DNA of 64,000 bases, taken from assembly GCF_037975245.1 (NCBI RefSeq), contig NC_092578.1:2303001-2367000 (forward strand). The letters run 5' to 3'. This document shows, piece by piece, positions 25,096 through 37,992 of the stretch. Positions within the stretch are counted from its first letter, which is position 1. Each line of letters starts with the position of its first letter. Position numbers and translations under genes: made by a program. Below the pieces are notes generated by a model. The model did not search any database and was not told where the DNA came from. It saw nothing but the letters and a program-made list of their open reading frames with translations. The stretch is from Apostichopus japonicus. Taxonomy: Eukaryota; Echinodermata; Holothuroidea; Aspidochirotida; Stichopodidae.

Positions 25096-28000
25096 GTGAG
25101 TAGAATTTCATTTTATTGCTTTGTATCGAAAATATCAATTTCTTATCAACGTACAACTTTGCCTTTGAAAATCCTTACTTGATGACAAAGGAACCTCAAT
25201 AAGCTTGTACGTTGGGACCAAGTTCCGCGAAAGTATTTTCCGTTGTGGCACCCAGTGCTTACTACTATACACCATATATAGACAAGCTTCACAAACGACT
25301 ACAAAAATGCAAACATGATTGAAAACTGACGGAATAAAAAGTCTTAGCCCAGTGTTCATTTTATCAATAACAGACCCGTTGGAATCGGTTTCAGGCCTAG
25401 GTCTAGTCGAAGTATAGTCGAAGTAACTAACTGTAGTGTTTCTTAGGCCTAGTAGTAGCATGGTGGGCTCATAATTTACGCACTTAAGGATTTGATCAAA
25501 GATGTATATCAAGGAAAAATCCAAATCACTCAACTCTATGTGTTTTTCATATGTGTAGTTCCTCAGAAATGTTATGATCTCAAAATATTTAAGGTTCTGT
25601 GCTTATGCACCGTACAATTGAGCAGAATTTGACCACAAAATGTCTGCCGTGTCAAGTTCTTTCATACCCCTAAATTGACACATTTGTCGATTAGCTAACT
25701 GTAGTCCAGGCCTTAGTATACATCCATTGACTTTAGATGCTGTTTGCTATGCTCTGAGCCTCTAAGCGCAGACAGGTCAGGTCCCAGAGAGTAGTCTTAT
25801 CATATTGAGGTAATGTTGGTTATTTTTAGGATGTAAGATTTCCAAATGCCCAAAAAACGTGCAAAACTGTGGGGAGGGTGTTAAAAGCTTAAAAAATACC
25901 ACAATTTGGTCAGCAAATAGCTGAAATGGATTCAAACTCATGAAATATGTTATTTTGCTTGACTGCAAAAAGTTTAGGTGGCCTGCTGTATCGTTGCTAG
26001 TAATAATTGAAGGTGCGTCAATTACGGGGGTGCGTCAATTATGAAGCCTTGACTATACTAGTAGTAGTAGTAGTACTCAGTAGTAGTACTGTACTTATGA
26101 TGCACTACCATCGCAATGGAAAGTAAGCCTAGTAGTACAGTAGTAGTATAGGTGTCCCTATGTGTTTTTACAAAAGTGATGCCAAATCTCTAAGAAAACA
26201 GCGCCACAAAAGGTTCCAGGATGGGGCCATACTGTATAAAAATACTGCCACAGAAGTTGCCCATAATTTTGTCGAAATGTTTTCGAAATACGAAAGAATT
26301 AGAATGTGCATGATGGTAACACATTGCACAGGCTAGATATGTTGAAATTTCAAAGTGTCATAATACCAAACTAAGACCAACTATGCTATAACAAGTTGCC
26401 TACAAAAATTCCAGCATTGATGCTAGGCACTATGAGTAGCACCAAGGCCTGAGTAATATAGACCAGAATTAGAGTTAACACCACTGTATGTTAGGTTTAT
26501 AATGCATAGAATGTGAAGGTTGATGTTTAAAAATCTTCAAAATTATTCTTATTAAGATAGAACTAGGCCAAGGTCAGTAAAGATCTAGGCCTCTGGCCTT
26601 ATAGTGTTTCAGTGAAGATTGTGATTAAATGTGAATTATTAAAAGTGATGTAGCTACCCTTGTTGGTGGCAATCAGCATCAAGGGACCCTTTACCTGTAT
26701 ACCAGTACTGATCAGAAATTGATACTTTTGAGACCAGCACTCACCGATTACTGCAAGAACTATGTAAGTTGCATTGGTAGGGAAGAATGAACGTCAAACC
26801 AAATTATTCAGAATGTTGAGAAATACTGACAACGTATGGGCAGATTTCACAGTAAAGGGGTCCAATTATACTTTTCAAATATGAGTTGAGGTAATGCAAC
26901 ATATTCAATTTAAAAAAAATTGTGATACCAGAATTATGCAGTTATATGATTGTAGAAATAAAAAAAATAATGATCTTTATGTGGTGTCTTTTTTATCTGT
27001 GTCCGAAGAATTTTTATTAAGTGGAACTACATATTGTGGACGGAATAGGGTCCCACATGTTTATACACCTCAATTTCTTGAGGCCTCCCTTGATAAATGA
27101 CCCACCCCTTCAAATATTGTCCACCATTTGTTAAAACAGGATAGTGGAACAAAACAAAAAATAGTTAGTTTTGGTTCAACTCCCCATTCAATTTTCTCTA
27201 ATCAGACATTGAAATTCTTTACTTTGAACTTCTAAAATTCTGTCCAATTTGTGATCAAATGTATATCTATCATTTCCTTCAAAACAAAGAAACAAATTCT
27301 CCCGTCAGTCAATGTGATTACAACATTGGTAATCGCCCGTCATCATCTTGTCCAAAACATGGCAGTAATTGTAAAAATGTGTGAGTTATAAGCAATCTTT
27401 GATGTCGAACGTTATGTCTGTCCAAACTTCCATGTCACGTTCGCTCGATCACCAAAGAAACTTCATTGAAGGTGAACGAACTTATCGTCATCAATGTTCT
27501 GTTATCGCACGATTATTTAGTCTGTATGAAGTCAGTCTTCAATTGTGTTAGGCCAAACATTTTCGTAAGTACAAAACGTAACGAAAAAATCACATTTTGA
27601 CAACTTCCGTCCAACTGCGTTACGTTCGATTTACCGTTACGTTCGCAGAATTTAACTTAGGAAAAGTATTAAAACTTTAAACTTAAAAGTTTTGTTGGAC
27701 TGGTGGTATGAATAATTTGATTTATTTTGACCGTCTGCGACAAAGTAACGTTACTTTCATGTGTACATATAGCACTCTGTAAGGATAGGTCAAAACAATT
27801 ATTTGACAAGGCGAACGTAACGCTCCTAAAGTGCGAACATAACGCGGGACGGAAAACAATAACTTTAATGTGTGGGTATACCGGTTGCGCGAAATTTTGT
27901 AGTACTTATCCCTACACCTTTAGTCATTGATCGCAAATTTTGATGCAAATGTATTTTAGGCTCAGCCACCCACTAAACCTCTTCATATCACTATTCTTTA

Positions 28001-31000
28001 GTAGTGTTTGCACGGGGTATCCGCGAAACTACCCGGTTCCTAATTTATTACCCGAATCCTACGCAGTGTTTTTTTTTTTTTAAACCGATGGTTAGGCAAA
28101 ATTCTTATTGACTTAGTGTGGTGTTAGGCTACAATGTGGTCGAAGCTAATAGCAATAACGAAAGTATTCCATGGATACCTTATAACTGCGTCACAATTTC
28201 AGCTAATAAACATGGTTATGCTAGATTACCCCATTGACTTAGTGTGGTGTTAGGCAACCCCTTGGTCGAAGATAACAGCAATAATGAAAGTATTCCACGG
28301 ATATCTTATAACTGCGTCACAATTGCAGTATAGGCTAGAATTTTCCCCATTGACTTAGTGTGGTGTTAGGCTACCATGTGGATGATGTTGAAAGAATTCT
28401 CACAATTATTTTTTATACATTCGTTTATTTCGTACATGGAATACTGACTAGGTATTTTACGAGGTGTTACTAATGGATTATAGACGGAACAACTAAAAAA
28501 TATTATTTTCTTGAAAATCGCGATACACGAGGGTAAACAATTTTTCCGGGTACCTGGATACCTGACCAGTAACAACTCTCGGGTACCCGGTTCCCTAGTT
28601 TTGGACCCATGTAAACACTATTCTTTAGACAAGTTCGGGGTCTGGGAGAGAGTGGGCCATGGCTATTATGTGGCTGCATAAACCTTTCCTGAAGCAGTTT
28701 AACTTACCTTACCTTGAATGTACATGTATACCTGTGACTACCTGTGATATATTAGCTGAATAAATAATTTTCTTATTTATTGTAAGTTTGTCCTTCATTG
28801 TCAATGGTTATGTTTGCAATGTGCATTTGACATTTTTTTTTGTCCAGGGGTAACAACTGCAAAACACAGTTTCTAATAGCATGACATGGAATTTGGATGA
28901 ATCCTTACTATGCCATAAAAGCATTCAAGTAATCATTTAATGATATCAAATGATTAAACTATTGACTTACTGATAGTGAATCTGTCCGTCCAAGGTTATG
29001 TTTGCAATGCATATGTTACTTTTGTCCGTCCAAGTGTTATGTTTGCAATAGTGATGTTTCACCTAATTTTTTTGTTGAATTAACATTGAATGTTTGATTT
29101 GCATTCAAATGTTTGATACTCCAGTTGTTATTAATAAACTATGAAACACTCAAGTACCTGCCTTTTTTATATCTTATTCAAAAGAATTTTTCCATTTAAA
29201 TTTTATGAGTTTTGTCCGTCCAAGTCCTTAAAAGTCTTCACGCTCCAGTAAATGGTAAACTTCAGCTGTACAGATGAATCTGATGGTTGTTATCAGATCC
29301 ATAGTACTAATAGTCTCCTCTAAAAACAAAACAATTATAAAAAGTTCCTCCTCAAACATGAAAAAGAAGAAAGTATGATTAACATGCATTCATCATCTTC
29401 CATAACAAAGTTTCCACTCGTGTCATGTTTCACTTTTATTTCGTAACAACCGTAGGTTATTTTATCTCTGCGTTTTCACAAATGATAATTGGGATGTCAA
29501 AGTTACAAATGGTAGGTCATTTGTTTTGAAACAAAGCATTTGAAAATTTGGGATCTGGAGGGACCTTTTGGACCCTGTAACTGTGAAATCTGCCTATGTC
29601 CTGGCTACATCCCTGAAGGTACAATATTATGTATAGGCTAATAGGCCTACATGTACTTTTTGGACCTAAGTTTACAAACTTACCAACATTTTTTCCAACT
29701 GATGATGCCACATTTATAGGTGATTTGTAACCTATGCCTCACCGAGTGATATTAGTTCATGTAGACCTGTTACTTTGTTCCAGACTATGACTATTTAGGC
29801 CTTCAGTACCAAGTAGTCCTAGGCCAAGTTGAAATTTATTTCACATTATGACCTACAAATTATTGTACAGGTGTCCTTCATATCCCATCTCGTAATGGTC
29901 TCGCTTTTGTCTGGCTTGAGAAGGTGGTCAGATGTTTGTGTACCTATAAAATGGGAGCATCAGCTTTTCTTGTAAGTAACAGATGTGCAAATGTACACAT
30001 CTGCATACCTAATGAACTTCCTACCATTAACACATTTGGGAAGTCAATTGATGATTCCTTTACTGAATGCCAAATGTGTATTGATGATCATTCAGGTCCC
30101 AAAAGGTTCAGGTTCAAAACTGATGTGTTGGATTTGTTATACTTTCAATTATCAGTTTAAACTCATTCAGAGGTGATGGGTTGTTCTACATTTATACCTA
30201 AGGACCCTGTTGTTGCTATTAGTACTGTACTTCATGAAGAAGTATGTTACCTGTTAATTAATACAACCTCAGTGTTGAATGATCATTTCTAATATGTTGT
30301 GAGCAAAATAATTCATCCTTGCTTATTTAGAGTAAGACAAGAGGGAAAGCTCAAGCCTTGTACATAATGAGTTATTTAAAGGGAACAATATTTAAACTTT
30401 GAGCTTTCACTTTGGAACAAAGGCAATTTCTTAAAACAGGAAGAAGCTGTATTTAAGTGCCACTATAACGAAATATATATGTTTAATGTCCATCTCATGT
30501 GTACAACTATAGGTAATACAATTAATCTGCCGATGTGTACGTTCCGAAACATTGTCCGAAACTTTTAGTTTTGCTCTAATGTAATATCACCATCACAGTT
30601 TAGCTGTTTACTTGTGATAGTCCGCTATGGTGTGAGAAAACTTTTGGTGATCAAGGAGAGTTACCTTTTCTTAGAAAAATACTACTTAAGTCAATCTGTT
30701 TTAATATGGAAAAATTTGAGACAAAACTACATTTTTTACTTAACGAACATTGCTGTACCAAGTTGACAGTGGTTATTGACCCAACAGTATATATCTCAGA
30801 CAGGCTAATCACAGAACCAATACGGTAAGTAGCTATAATGAAATGTATTTAATGAGAAGTGTTTTCTAAACATTAGTCAAATAACTTTTCTTGGCGTATT
30901 TCACAACTTCTCCACCCTCCACAATCTTGTTTCCATCACAATGACACATGGTATTCAATCCCAAATGAAAACAGTGTTACATAATAGCCTCATATTGTAG

Positions 31001-34000
31001 GCAGATCTAGTTAAATGTGAAACTATTGAGCATCAATTTCTTGTCAAAGTTGTAAGTCATCAGTTTTCATAACCTGTCACTTGTGTACATTTCTGTTTTT
31101 TGTTTGTTTAATTTTAAATACATTAAATGTCCAGAATATGTTTAAGGTCACCAGGTCTTACTCTTAGAGAGAGAGGATGACATGAAATTTATTGTTATTG
31201 CTGTTGAATTACTCTGCCGCACAGTAACATTAATATTGTATGTAGGAAGCCAATATAGCATACAGTGTAACAGCTACATTGAACAATGTAAGCCAAATTG
31301 AGCTTCAACAGTGGTCCTTGTAGGGGACAGTAGTCTGACAATGTGCCTAAATATAATGAGCTTTAGAGGAAAAATATATTTAAGTTCAGTTGTGATTGCG
31401 CTGAAGGAATATGAATGATGCCAAATTAAAAAGATGATCATGCCAAATTATTATCAGTACTGTGCATTAGTGTGCAATGCATATTAGACCAAATTTAACA
31501 TGAGCAATTATAGTACAACACACACACACACACAAATCACTGTTTCTAACTACATTGTATTTTAATATGTCTGTGTTGTATATGATGCTTTAATTTCATA
31601 AATCAAGCAAAGTTAGCTCTCATCATGTGACCATCATACTTTCATATTCACTGTTTGCAGTCTAGACTTCTTAGCTGTGCAAACTATTATTCAGGTTTAT
31701 TTTTCTTAAAAGTCTTTTAGAAACTAGTTATTCCCTTATTTTTCTGTTTGTCTGTGCAGTAAAATTATTAACCGGACTTTAACATATCTCTGACTGCTAA
31801 TTCCCACTCTCAGTTTTCCATTTGGTACTTCTTGTTAAAGCTGGTTGTGAAATTAACAAAAACTGAATTAATGATACTATGAGAGAACTTAGACAAGTGC
31901 TTGTGTTATTTATGGTACAGTACATGTCATCAGAATTGCTATACTGTAGCTGTAACCATGGCAACCAGCTTATCATAAAGTTGGAGGGAATAGGGATTAC
32001 GAAGTCCAACAATGTGCCAGGCTATATGTTCATGATCATGTATAATTGCTATTAATGTCAGCTGATGGATTGTCATGTAAATATGTATTGCTGAGCACAC
32101 TAAATATTTACCTACATATATACGTACTTTGCGTATGGTCATAATAACATGCTACACATGCTACCGAACCTATCAGTCTTACACAGATTTCAAAATTCAT
32201 CTGATTTGATGAACCTTTTGGAGAGTTTTGGCACTATGCTTGTCCCACAATAGATCACAAAGTGTGAGAGAACTCTAAAACCACTCTGTGCCTTTATTGT
32301 TATCTCATTTTGGACCAAACAATTCAAGATTTAAACCTGTTTGTGAGTACTTGTTCATATGATTAGAACATTTATCAATGTCATGTCAAGCCTGCATGGG
32401 GGTGGGGTGGGGGGGTGTTCACTAGAAGGTTGAAATTAATAGTTTATGGATCTCCAAAGGAAATAGTTTCTCTGACAGTATATTGCAGAGCTAAATGCTA
32501 TGTCTAAGTGCAAAGACATATTAATTTTGATACATGTAGGAAACATCTGTAGTATTTTATAACTTTGGACAAACTGCAGAGCTACAGTACACACATGTAA
32601 ACAATATCTGAAAATTTAATTATTTCCTGTTCTTGTGCCAACCAGACCAGATAATTTGTAATTTTCAAAGTAAAGTGAGACAGATCTTACTTCAGGTTAA
32701 AGGCGAAACAGGTATTGCAAGTTCTACATTTGAATTTGTCAAAAGGTAAGTGCACTTTGGGCTTAAAATGCAAAAAAAATATCTGATGCATGAAAAAACT
32801 CTCTTACCCTTTACTGTTTGTGGTTAAAGATTGTTGTAACGATATATGACTGCAGCAAATTTTAGTATAACTTGATCACAAATATTATGCATTCATAATT
32901 TAGTCAGATTTGCCATAGAAAACACCATTTTTTGCCAAGAAGTTTGTTGTGAACCAATTTTTGAAGGTACAGTAATTAACATTGTTTAGTCTATGGCAAA
33001 GCTTTTGAAAAGTTCAATTGCTGACTCTTCTGTTTCCATTCATTTTGTTCCCACTGATGTACTAGGAGTCCAGTAAAACCCACAACTCCAGTTCTACTCA
33101 GTCTGCAGGAACGTCAAAGCAGGTATAACTGAATGGAAAAAAAAAAACAAGCTGCTTTTTCTGCATGGAAATTTGAGGTTGTCAGTCAATCAAATTCAAC
33201 TGTATAAATTCTTATTTTTATTTTTTTTAAAAAGGAAGAAGAAAAAAGGCTTTCCCAACCTACATGTGCATGCACCATTCGTTTGCCAAGAAAAAGAAAG
33301 ACAAAATAATAGGTTGTGTTTTTATATGCAGTTGCTGTGTTGTTGATTAAATTATATTACAATGACATAGAAGTCCATTTTTTTTAATACCTTGTACCTG
33401 CCAAGAGCAGATTATACAAGAGCTTACTATGAAACAAAGCAGATGGGATCAAGTCTGAGGAGAATGTAACATACAGTATTATTTTTTTTGGCTTAAACTG
33501 AATTACACGACTTAAAGGAGAAATGTTTAGTGTCAAGAATTTTAGTTACATATATCTTACAGCGCTTCAGTCCAATAATATGTATTTTCCACCTAATAGA
33601 GAACAAAGAATCTTTTGTGAAATGTCACTTTGAAACATTGTACTGCATGTACCACTAAAGTTTTGGGGATTTTTTTTAGCGCACCCTACTAAAACGTGGA
33701 AATAACAAGAACATATTTGATTAATTTATGACTACTTAGCAAATTTTTTGACTGTATAAATGAAACTACTGATAACATTTTTAGTTTGATTGAATAATCA
33801 CAGATACACCCCTTACACTACACACCTTTGAAACTTTGCTTTTACTGTACTTTTACTGTGCCTTTAATGATTGTGCCTATCTGCAGCTTTTCCCAAACAT
33901 GTTTCATGTATTTTGCTTTGAGTTTGAAAACATCATTTTGAACAAAATATATTCTGTTTTTGGTCAAATTTGTGTCCTGACCTGTTGCACAGAAATTTTT

Positions 34001-34031
34001 CCGTTTTAGGCCAAATTTCTTATCACTTTGA
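24991..34031 (+). CDS. Unrecognised plus-strand gene, multi-exon model
   Basis: Phase-compatible exons are 24991-25095, 32696-32745, 33066-33122 and 34010-34031. An optional exon at 26716-26763 is phase 0/0 and has a weak acceptor. Without that exon the product is 77 residues. It has a Gln/Pro/Gly-rich N-terminus (MASNPYLTSALHAQQRFPHA), a Ser/Thr/Pro-rich centre (FVKRSPVKPTTPVLLSLQER) and ends QSRPNFLSL. The composition suggests an intrinsically disordered protein with no membrane segment. I do not recognise it. A poly(A) signal at 34267 supports the 3' end. The first intron as modelled is 7.6 kb, and undetected internal exons are possible. Confidence 0.45.
26716..26763 (+). CDS. Possible optional exon of the plus-strand gene
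   Basis: KLILLRPALTDYCKNY lies before the strong donor TAT/GTAAGT, phase 0 to 0, which fits between the first exon and the exon at 32696. The acceptor (TACTGATCAG) has a poor pyrimidine tract, so this may be spurious. Confidence 0.25.
28002..28620. mobile_element. Complete non-autonomous hAT-like DNA transposon (619 bp)
   Basis: The termini are inverted repeats: TAGTGTTTGCACGGG on the left and, read from the right end, TAGTGTTTACATGGG (13 of 15 match). Both sides are flanked by the same 8-bp target duplication, TTCTTTAG (27994-28001 and 28621-28628); an 8-bp duplication is typical of hAT insertions. It has no transposase ORF. The interior carries about 120-bp tandem units at 28107, 28233 and 28349. 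It lies in the presumed first intron of the plus-strand gene. Family membership is inferred from terminal structure. Confidence 0.8.
28107..28383. repeat. Internal tandem repeat of the hAT-like element
   Basis: The block starting ATTGACTTAGTGTGGTGTTA recurs at 28107, 28233 and 28349 (periods 126 and 116). The first two copies share about 100 bp, including AGTATTCCAYGGATA and ATAACTGCGTCACAATT. Confidence 0.85.
32696..32745 (+). CDS. Plus-strand gene, internal exon
   Basis: It lies between acceptor GATCTTACTTCAG and the strong donor AAAAG/GTAAGT. It reads VKGETGIASSTFEFVK plus two bases of an Arg codon completed by the exon at 33066. Phase 0 in, 2 out. Confidence 0.5.
33066..33122 (+). CDS. 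Plus-strand gene, internal exon
   Basis: It follows acceptor CACTGATGTACTAG. One base completes Arg, then it reads SPVKPTTPVLLSLQERQS and ends AG before GTATAA, a usable but not optimal donor. Phase 2 in, 2 out, matching both neighbours. Confidence 0.5.
34010..34031 (+). CDS. Plus-strand gene, terminal exon
   Basis: It follows a T-rich acceptor (TTTTTCCGTTTTAG). The first base completes Arg, then it reads PNFLSL and TGA. The following AATAAA at 34267-34272 would give a 3' UTR of about 260 nt. Confidence 0.4.
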
Positions 34032-34266
34032 CACCAGATGACACCAGTAGTGAAGTTGTGAATGTATTAAGTGAGCTGTTTCCTTGGTCCGTGATTTTAT
34101 CCCTCTTGCCTCTTTGCTGACCTTGAAACTTGAAGATTTATATTTGCTCTTTTTTGCCGTTCTTGTTCTGCTGTCCAAGTTGCTAAATAGTGTTTTTAAT
34201 GACTCGAAAGGAAATCCACCCTCGTCAACTACAACTGTATCCAAATAATGTAAATCATGTGATGTG

Positions 34267-34272
34267 AATAAA
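34267..34272 (+). terminator. Poly(A) signal of the plus-strand gene
   Basis: AATAAA in GTGAATAAAGGG, 236 bp after the proposed stop codon. Confidence 0.45.
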
Positions 34273-34289
34273 GGGTGTGCACACTATTT

Positions 34290-37200
34290 CTATGACCCTT
34301 GTGAAACCTTTCCTCAAGCTCCTGATGTAAAAAAGTTGTGATGTTTGCATGGTAACAATTGTTTTAACTTTGTCCGTTGGACTTTCTTTTAATATTGGCC
34401 AAATATTTGAGTTGGTTGTTCAATATTAAGATGAATGTATAATGTTAGATATGACTGAGTGATTTCAATCATTTTACTTTAAACATGAACTGTTTGCATG
34501 TCTGAAAGTTGTACCAATAGGTTTAGTTATCTGTCAGACATGAAATGGTCTTAATTATTAACTGTTGTAATTAATTTACAATTAATTAACCGTAGAACAA
34601 ACGTTTACAATTTTTTTGTTGCAAAGCTTACTGGTCAGCTCTATAGGGATGAATTACTGCAAGCTTTGTTTGCAAGATCAAGTAACAAAGTATAAGTGGG
34701 GAAGCTTGTTAGTTGTTGGCAATCAAATTGATTGATTTTTCATCAATATCTGAAATCAATTAACAGCTGCCGAAGAACAATAGGGGAAAATTTCTTTCTT
34801 GGCTTTCAAGTTTAGTTCAAGAATTTGACTGTATGAATTTATGTCACTTCTTTTGTCTCTTATTCTCACAGTGGTTTGTTTTTTCTCCCTTTTACTTGAA
34901 ACAACCCAAATGATAACTCATTGCGCTGCTGTTATTGTTATCTCAAAGTATGTCTCTGCGCATTACAGAGTATTAAAGTTAATGTAAACTTGTCAAACTT
35001 CCCGAATCTGTATATATGGGGAACATAAATGTTTCCTTCGGTTCAAACCTCACACACATCCAAATGTTTGTTTAACATCATCTACACACACATGGTAGAA
35101 TCTCCTCATTGTAACTTCTGTGTCTTGTATCCCTCACGAACATTGCATTAACCAGAACCTCAAAAGGCTTAGACAAAGGTAAACATTTCTTGTCGTTTAG
35201 ACATTATAAGAATTTAATTGATTGACTAGTCAAGGGCAATTAAATCACCTAAAACATCAACACACTTGAGGTTAGTTTCACTAAGCAGATGAGTCCTTTG
35301 ACCCCGTACCAAACTGCTTCATTATGGGTTTGGGTGACACAGTAACTATAACATTTATCTTGTAACTGTTGCAACCGACATCCAGACCGAACAGACATCT
35401 CTCTGACAATTGCCTTCATCTCCTGTCTCTTCTCGTACACACTTGGTGATTCCTTTGATCTACAGCAATGTTTTGATGTAGTTATAACAAATTGGTTGCG
35501 AAAGTTTGTTTTGCATGCAGTACTGTTTATTCATCTTCAATAAACAGATAAGACTCTTGGAATGTAAAATGGATTCTACTTTCTCTCCCTGCTAATTGTC
35601 AGGGGGAAAAGGAAAAAAAAAATCCCTTATCTGGCTATTTATCTCTGGAAAATTGTCTAAAAAAAGATGGGCTCTCACTATGGAACATCAACATATTTGT
35701 CAGGTTATAATATATTGGACAATTTGAAGGTGTAATTGCAGAGGGCACTAGGATAATATTATCTTTACTGTTTGTTGCTACAGTAGACATGGATACTCAC
35801 CACCCTATAGAACATTTTGGCCGAATGGTATACGTCATGAAAATCTTGTGTTTGCATTCAGTTTGACCTTTTAAATGTTTGGTTGTGAAGATATTCATGT
35901 GTGTCTAGAGGCTGTTATTTCCATGTCTTCCAAATGTACCCTACATGAATCACTTGTATGGGAATCAATAACTTTTTACCTTAATCATCAAAAGACAAAG
36001 TTATGTCTATTAAACATTGCCATTATGTTAAGTTACTGAATAGGTTCGTCGTCCACTAACCTTTCCTCCTTTCCCAGCTTCCTTCCATTCCCCTTCCCCT
36101 TCCCACTCCCCTCTCCTTCTTCAAATTATTGTCAAGGTGATTTTATTAAAGGTGTTCAAAGTTAAGAGGATTGGGAAAGCTGTTAATTCTTAATTATAAC
36201 TTTACCAGACTAATACTGTATGTATGTATCACTCACAATTGTCAAATTAAGACAACTTTCTACATTTTGTCAAGAAATGAAGGTTACATAGGTGCTTCTG
36301 TTGAAACTAGTGAATTTGCATTGTTAAGCTAATTATTAAACTGCTTTGGTGAGGAATTTTAGTGCCAAATATTTTTGAAAAATGAAAAATTTACCAAGAT
36401 CAACTCAAAGTGCTACTTTAAATAGCTATTGTTCTTGTATTGTTTGCTTACTAATCCTACAGAATATTACTCAATATAGAATTGAAACTCATCAAACTAA
36501 GTCTACATATTTTTGCCTATTATTAATGAGTCATCGACTACAGTTTTTTATTAGCATCCAGAAATTTTTCATCAGGAAATTTAGCAATAAGAAAAAAATA
36601 ATCATCAAGACATCTAGCATCATGAAATTAATCAAAATTTAAACACAAAAATGCTGCTGTGGGAAAAAGAAAGTAAAATAATTAAAGTAGAATCAGCATT
36701 ATTAAACAAAAGTCGATTTATTTTCTGTGAGTGTTGCCAAGGTATGTTATTTACTCGTTACACTGTTATGCAAAAAACAAAAGAAGAAGATATTGGAAGC
36801 AAAGTAAATCATAATTTAGTTATGCAACAATAATTTTAAGAAAATGGAATACTATGCTTTAGCCAATGAATAAAAGACAAAAATAAATAAATAAAAAGAA
36901 CAGAAAAAAATGAGAGAAAGAAAGAAAAACAACTTTCAACAGAATGCCATTACTGAACTTTTGTCTTGCAGTACTTACTCTTTTGTTTTCATTTTTTAGT
37001 CAAGGTCATATTTCTCCTTCCATACAATCACTCAAAATACAGGTCCACTCTATCGAAACATACAATTTTATATACACATACAATCATTGGAAACAGCCAA
37101 ATATTAGAGATTTCGATACTTATTATTTATGATACAAATAATGATTTATAAAGTCAAATGGCTATATAACAAGCTGCTTGAAAATAAACAAAGGTTTGCA

Positions 37201-37845
37201 TATTTGTTTCTACACAAAAAGAAAAACAAAAAAAAACATTTTACTGAATATATTTCAATGGTAGCAATATTAATGAAATACATTTGTCACATTCATGACA
37301 TTCATGTTAACTACTCAATGAACTGGTGGTGGATATAAACTTGTGGAAGGAGTCATAAATACATTACAAGAATTAGACAATTTGGTAATTTAATATAAAT
37401 AGATAGTTCTCAAACTATTTGACTATGAAATGGAAGACAATTAACAATTTTTACAAATAAAGTATCTCTCTTAATATTATGACGACTCATTTTGTAACTA
37501 CAGTAACTTATGTAGTTTAATTGTCTGTAAACTTCTGTCAACATGAGAATTTACAAATTTATACTGTACAATCCTGCATTCATCTCTGTACTGTAACTGT
37601 GTCACAACCTGAAATTCATCCTGTACCCAGCATGGTGGATCTCTTATGTTTGTAAAAAGTACTTTTGACACATAACAAAAATACTAAATACCCAGTTTAT
37701 GTGTTTTTACCTCAGTTCATAATATCAATGATCGGACAAGACTCAGTACTTTTGCCATCAACATTGCAAAATACAAGACATTGTTCAAAAAGTGGATTGA
37801 ACAATGCAAAGTCATGTTAACTAGCAAAGGAAGGATGGTCTAAGG
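34290..37845. other. Intergenic region, no gene seen
   Basis: AT-rich sequence with only short random-looking ORFs. A C/T-rich tract lies at about 36060-36125. No convincing exon was found on either strand. Confidence 0.5.
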
Positions 37846-37992
37846 CAGGGGTGGGCAACCTACAGCCGGCGGGCAACATGCTGCCCGCCAGTGATTTTTT
37901 TTTCTTCCCGTGAGATGTCTCAAGAAAAAGAAATAAAATCAATCTATTTTACATCATCACAAAAAACGAGCTAGCTACAGTAGCTGCTTAAG
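37846..37992 (+). mobile_element. Fragment of hAT-like repeat family (CAGGGGTGGGCAACC end)
   Basis: It starts with CAGGGGTGGGCAACC, followed by a GC-rich subterminal part (GCCCGCCAGTGA) and then GTGAGATGTCTCAAGAAAAA. It aligns with the reverse complement of the right half of the element at 60564-60932. Similarity fades after about 37992 and no opposite terminus was found, so it is truncated or recombined. Confidence 0.75.

Noticed and set aside
25135-25533. 132-codon minus-strand ORF
   Set aside because: No start context, domain or splice support, and it overlaps the first intron of the plus-strand gene.
29838-30160. 107-codon open frame on the plus strand with acceptor-like TTGTACAG and an internal GTAAGT
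   Set aside because: Its phase does not fit the plus-strand gene model, it has no recognisable motif, and frames of this length are expected by chance in 64 kb.
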